64,000 bases of DNA from Ectocarpus siliculosus (taxonomy: Eukaryota > Sar > Phaeophyceae > Ectocarpales > Ectocarpaceae): contig FN649739.1 in assembly GCA_000310025.1 (NCBI GenBank), forward strand, positions 2,889,081 to 2,953,080, given 5' to 3'. The position numbers and the translations under genes are program-made. Below the pieces are notes generated by a model. The model saw only the letters and a program-made list of their open reading frames with translations. It did no database searches and was not told the DNA's origin. Below, in pieces: positions 61,448 through 64,000 of the stretch. Every line of letters begins with the position of its first letter. Positions within the stretch are counted from its first letter, which is position 1.

Positions 61448-63810
61448 ACTGCTGTTGCTACGAAGAGAGGTATGGTCCTTAGTGTGTTCAATGCAGGGGA
61501 GGGACGGGATGGGACGGAAAGCCATGTTATGGCGGCGCTACAGGCAGGAAGAGGCCGGCACAGGGGTCGCCGTGGCAGCCCTAGCAAAGTCGTTGTACAG
61601 TAGAATGTAAGGTACTCCTGGAATAGACGCAGAATTGAAACCAAGTGCTAGATCCGCAATGAAGGTAACTCTTTCGCAGGGTCAAGCTGATGTTACCGTA
61701 CAGGAGATTACCGTTTCTGAAATCGCGGTGTGGTATTTATTCCCACGAGCAAAACAACAATTACGCTGGCCACAACGAGCCCCTCCGTGCATTCTGCACT
61801 GTGATGTTCCAGGCATGCATCTGTTTGGGCTAAATATTTGTTTTCGTTATTTTTTCGAATGATAACTTCTCAATAATTGTTTTTGTCTGAACGTCCGCAC
61901 GGGGCCAACAGAAGAACCAACGCAAGCGGTATTGGCGCCACCGACAGCGCCAGCCACGGCAGAGGCCCCGTGGACCCAAAAATGCGGCGGAACTAACCAC
62001 CTGGGAAGTTTCGGTTCGATGGCGTCTTCGTCCTCGTCTTCCGGCGACAGCGAAACCGTCGATACCGATAACGAAGCCGCCGCCGATGGACGCAAAACCG
62101 TTCGCACTTCCGACGATGACGATGACGACGACGACGACGACGATGATTGGTCAGACCAAGAAGGAAGCAATGACCAGGGGAACACCGGAAGCGAGGAGGG
62201 ATCGTGGGGCTCCGGGGGAGGCGACTACCGCTCTCACGGCCAAGGGAAGCTTGTGTCTGACGCTGAGTTTTTTCAGTACTTCGGCTCGCCGGAAAGAGCG
62301 AGGTGAGTGAGAAAGTCCGAGAGGATTTGTTTGCCGCTCAGGACAAGCGAGAGAGTACATAGAGCAGGGACGCGGTGGTGGAGAAAGAATATTTTGTGAA
62401 TGGTTTACATCGTGTTACGGGCCTTTCCATGCTTGTTTGGTTGTGAATTTTTTGTCAGTTTATCAAGTACTTTCTTGTCCAATCCAGAGAGAAAGAGCAA
62501 GGAAGAATAGCCGCTCGTCTCACTGCAGGCGCTGCGTGACGAGCAAGGCCAAGTTCCCAGTCCCCTATCAAAGAGGCGAACCGCCCCCCCCCCCAAGAAT
62601 CGAAACGGGAAATCACGAAGTGAAAGATGCCGCAACTCCATCCTTGCCTGCCCGCAGCAACAACATCAACAACATGAACAACGACTTCACAGTCAACGAA
62701 GTGCCTGCACCCAATTCCTCCAGCACATACACGTTCTTGCCAGTTTTAGACACGCGGGCGAGCGAAACGTCACGACGACCAAGCAACATCCGAGACGAGT
62801 GCCTTCACACACCCCCCTCCCCACGACATACATGCTCTCGTGGTCCGCATTTACCCGTACATATTTCCCCGCACAACGACGACAAAGCGCAGGCGACCGA
62901 AGCACCAGAGACGAGCGCCTACCCCCCCCCCCCCCCCAATACATGCTTTCGTGGCCCGCAATTTCCCCTCTCCATTCCCCCCTCACAACCACGAAAACGA
63001 GCAGGCAGGTGAGCGACGCAGGGGCGCCGCCGGTGCCCGCTTCGTGGTCCTCGGAAGACGCCCTGATGCAGCTCTACGAAGAAACGCGGCGGAATAGGGA
63101 CCGGGGAAACAAACCATCGGCGGCCTCCGCCGCTTCGTCGTCGGCGAAAACGCCCAACAGATCGCTGCCGTCGTCGCTGCCAGGGAGCCCGAGACCTGGG
63201 GGGACGGGGGGGTTGGACTCCCTGATTGCCCCGCCTCCGCCCGTGACGAGGGGCGGTGAACGGCAGTTTCTGTATATCCAGGTGCGCTTTGTTTTTTTTG
63301 TTGTTGTTTTGGAGCGGGGTTTTTAACTGTCCTTGTCGATGGTGGTGTAGTGGTCTTCGGTGGCGTGACCTGATGCATTTTTTTGTTTTCATGAGTATGG
63401 ATGGACAATGGGGGGAAAGATAATTCGCACCCAGAATACGCTCGCGTTGTAGGATACTGCGAGATTTCGGGATGGAGACGTTAAAACACCATTAGTTGGG
63501 ATACCCTTGCGGATTGGAGTACCGCGAGACTTGGGGGATTGTAAACATTCGGACAAAAAACATATGATGAATTTTATTCAATGTTGACCCCCGTGCGAGG
63601 CTGGAACACCGCGAGGTATGGAGAACGAGATACGCAAAAACAAGTGTACGCGTTATGACGATGCCCTTGCCAGATGGAGTACTGCGAGAACACCCTGCGG
63701 CACCTAATCGACCACGGTGAGCTTTGGCGAGAAGAGCAGCGGTGCTGGAGACTCTTCCGGCAGATGTTAGAGGGCGTGGACTTCATCCATTCCAAGGGCA
63801 TCATACATAG
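53513..63810 (+). CDS. GCN2-like eIF2-alpha kinase, 3' end outside window
   Basis: Twelve exons: 53513-53630, 54879-54936, 55256-55316, 55677-55877, 56773-56898, 57361-57496, 59241-59455, 59861-59994, 60646-61469, 61912-62302, 63005-63281, 63674-63810; phases match, 892 aa so far. Residues 1 to about 125 form an RWD domain (QEIEALRAIWP; FNPRYPKVPPRLEL, with the YPxxPP motif), the GCN1-binding module of GCN2. A Glu-rich coiled coil (about 130-190) follows. The kinase domain starts near 286: GKGGFGTVVK loop, YAVKKV Lys (about 318), RREVTTI alpha-C Glu, KNIVRYYQAW, then a low-complexity insert of about 485 residues with poly-Asp, poly-Ala, poly-Ser and basic KKAKRLLRKQARKKKR parts, then QFLYIQMEYCENTLRHLI and GVDFIHSKGIIHR, where the window stops. 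The kinase insert is a hallmark of eIF2-alpha kinases, though usually far shorter. No pseudokinase lies between RWD and kinase. The HisRS-like region, if any, is beyond the window. Confidence 0.87.
58007..58212 (+). repeat. Tandem duplication carrying CAG tracts, in a kinase intron
   Basis: Two copies of a segment of about 70-120 bp (gagggttctaa.tgaaagtgga, gaagtctcaa, gtaagca.gag) each end in a CAG tract: about 14 units at 58081-58123 and about five at 58197-58212. They lie in the 1.7 kb intron between exons 57361-57496 and 59241-59455. Confidence 0.85.
58565..58582 (+). repeat. Poly-G tract
   Basis: A run of about 18 G, liable to sequencing-length error, in the same kinase intron. Confidence 0.85.
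58768..58843 (-). other. tRNA-like sequence, degenerate
   Basis: Minus strand contains a perfect B box GGTTCGATTCC and an A-box-like TAGTTCTAATAGATTAG at suitable spacing. Anticodon and T stems pair poorly, so I read it as a tRNA relic or SINE head inside the kinase intron. Confidence 0.35.
59090..59215 (+). repeat. CT-rich microsatellite with TA run
   Basis: Pyrimidine-rich (tc)n with an embedded (ta)n at about 59167-59178, immediately upstream of the 59241 acceptor; it may double as an extended polypyrimidine tract. Confidence 0.8.
59700..59819 (+). repeat. Dispersed-repeat tail plus CAG tract
   Basis: The phrase attgaagacaacaataacgg at 59765-59784 matches the tail phrase at about 19378-19400 and is followed by about 12 CAG units up to 59818. 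It lies in the kinase intron before exon 59861. Confidence 0.55.
60420..60540 (+). repeat. Diverged copy of the dispersed repeat
   Basis: Phrases gggtagttagcctgtggcc and gttaacgtgatagacaacaatgacg line up in order with gggtaagttagcctgtgacc and ttaattgtgaagacaacaataa at about 19258-19395. In a kinase intron. Confidence 0.4.
61408..61447 (+). repeat. CTG tract read as poly-alanine in the kinase insert
   Basis: About 13 CTG units in the plus strand, read in frame GCT as a run of Ala near the end of the 60646-61469 exon. A matching GCA/CAG-type tract at about 60820-60852 in the same exon also encodes Ala. Confidence 0.85.
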
Positions 63811-64000
63811 GTAGGGGAGGTAGTATGGTAGCTGATTGCACGTACAACAATCCCTCCTACCTGAAGCCAACCCTTCGATGCCAGCGTAGGCATTCCGAAA
63901 GCATCGCGCTGGTTGGTGTGTGCTTGGGGGCCGGGATCGCGCGTTCAGGCGAAACAGTTGGTATCCAATGCGCACAAGCATACGAAGCACCAATCGACGC

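Noticed and set aside
60649-61644. 331-residue minus-strand open frame rich in Ala, Ser and Pro
   Set aside because: Antisense of the kinase exon with its homopolymer-coding triplets; the plus frame continues the kinase by phase and has the conserved RYYQAW start.

Overview
This is a window of nuclear DNA from an intron-rich eukaryote, most likely a brown alga (Ectocarpus-like) or a related stramenopile. The evidence is: genes split into many short exons with GT-AG (and some GC-AG) introns of several hundred bases; a plastid presequence with the A-S-F-x-P signature used by algae with red secondary plastids; a giant protein combining LNR/Notch cysteine repeats, Pmp-type repeats and a multi-pass membrane region; many CAG/CTG tracts; and neighbouring genes that mostly alternate strands. 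The species is inferred; no marker gene names it. All splice sites were read by eye and checked for reading-phase continuity and fit to the known fold.

Layout. (1) 1-5518, minus: a peroxiredoxin-like (AhpC/TSA fold) protein with a plastid presequence, running off the left edge. (2) 5789-about 10682, plus: a proteasome alpha-type subunit, divergent from the first gene across about 270 bp; its best first exon encodes a signal peptide and its last exon an acidic insertion. Intron 1 holds a 0.7 kb inverted repeat. (3) 11653-21639: a nearly 10 kb element bounded by 82/83 bp terminal inverted repeats, filled with about five diverged tandem copies of a 1.3-1.7 kb unit and, at its right end, a 1.3 kb foldback with arms of about 470 bp. 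(4) 21640-29095: no gene recognised; repeat fragments and two short coding-like stretches. (5) 29096-35429, plus: LNR / Pmp-repeat / multi-pass membrane protein, five exons, 1,489 aa. (6) 36779-39307, minus: a small TMEM234-like membrane protein whose first intron carries a 1.3 kb terminal-inverted-repeat element packed with GGCGGTA arrays. (7) 40919-46446 (perhaps from 39930), plus: endonuclease/exonuclease/phosphatase-fold nuclease of the CCR4/nocturnin/Angel type. (8) 48591-53201, minus: class I/II pyridoxal-phosphate aminotransferase, eight exons. (9) 53513 to beyond the right edge, plus: a GCN2-like eIF2-alpha kinase (N-terminal RWD domain, split kinase domain with a roughly 485-residue insert); the window ends after the HR of its catalytic loop.

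The genes are housekeeping or stress functions (redox/plastid, protein turnover, mRNA or nucleotide hydrolysis, amino-acid metabolism, translation control) with no sign of an operon-like system. The most unusual items are the 10 kb inverted-repeat element, the proteasome alpha-like protein with a predicted signal peptide (a possible ER or periplastid-compartment proteasome component), and a partly palindromic AGGGTATACCCT-type motif near the ends of three otherwise different elements.
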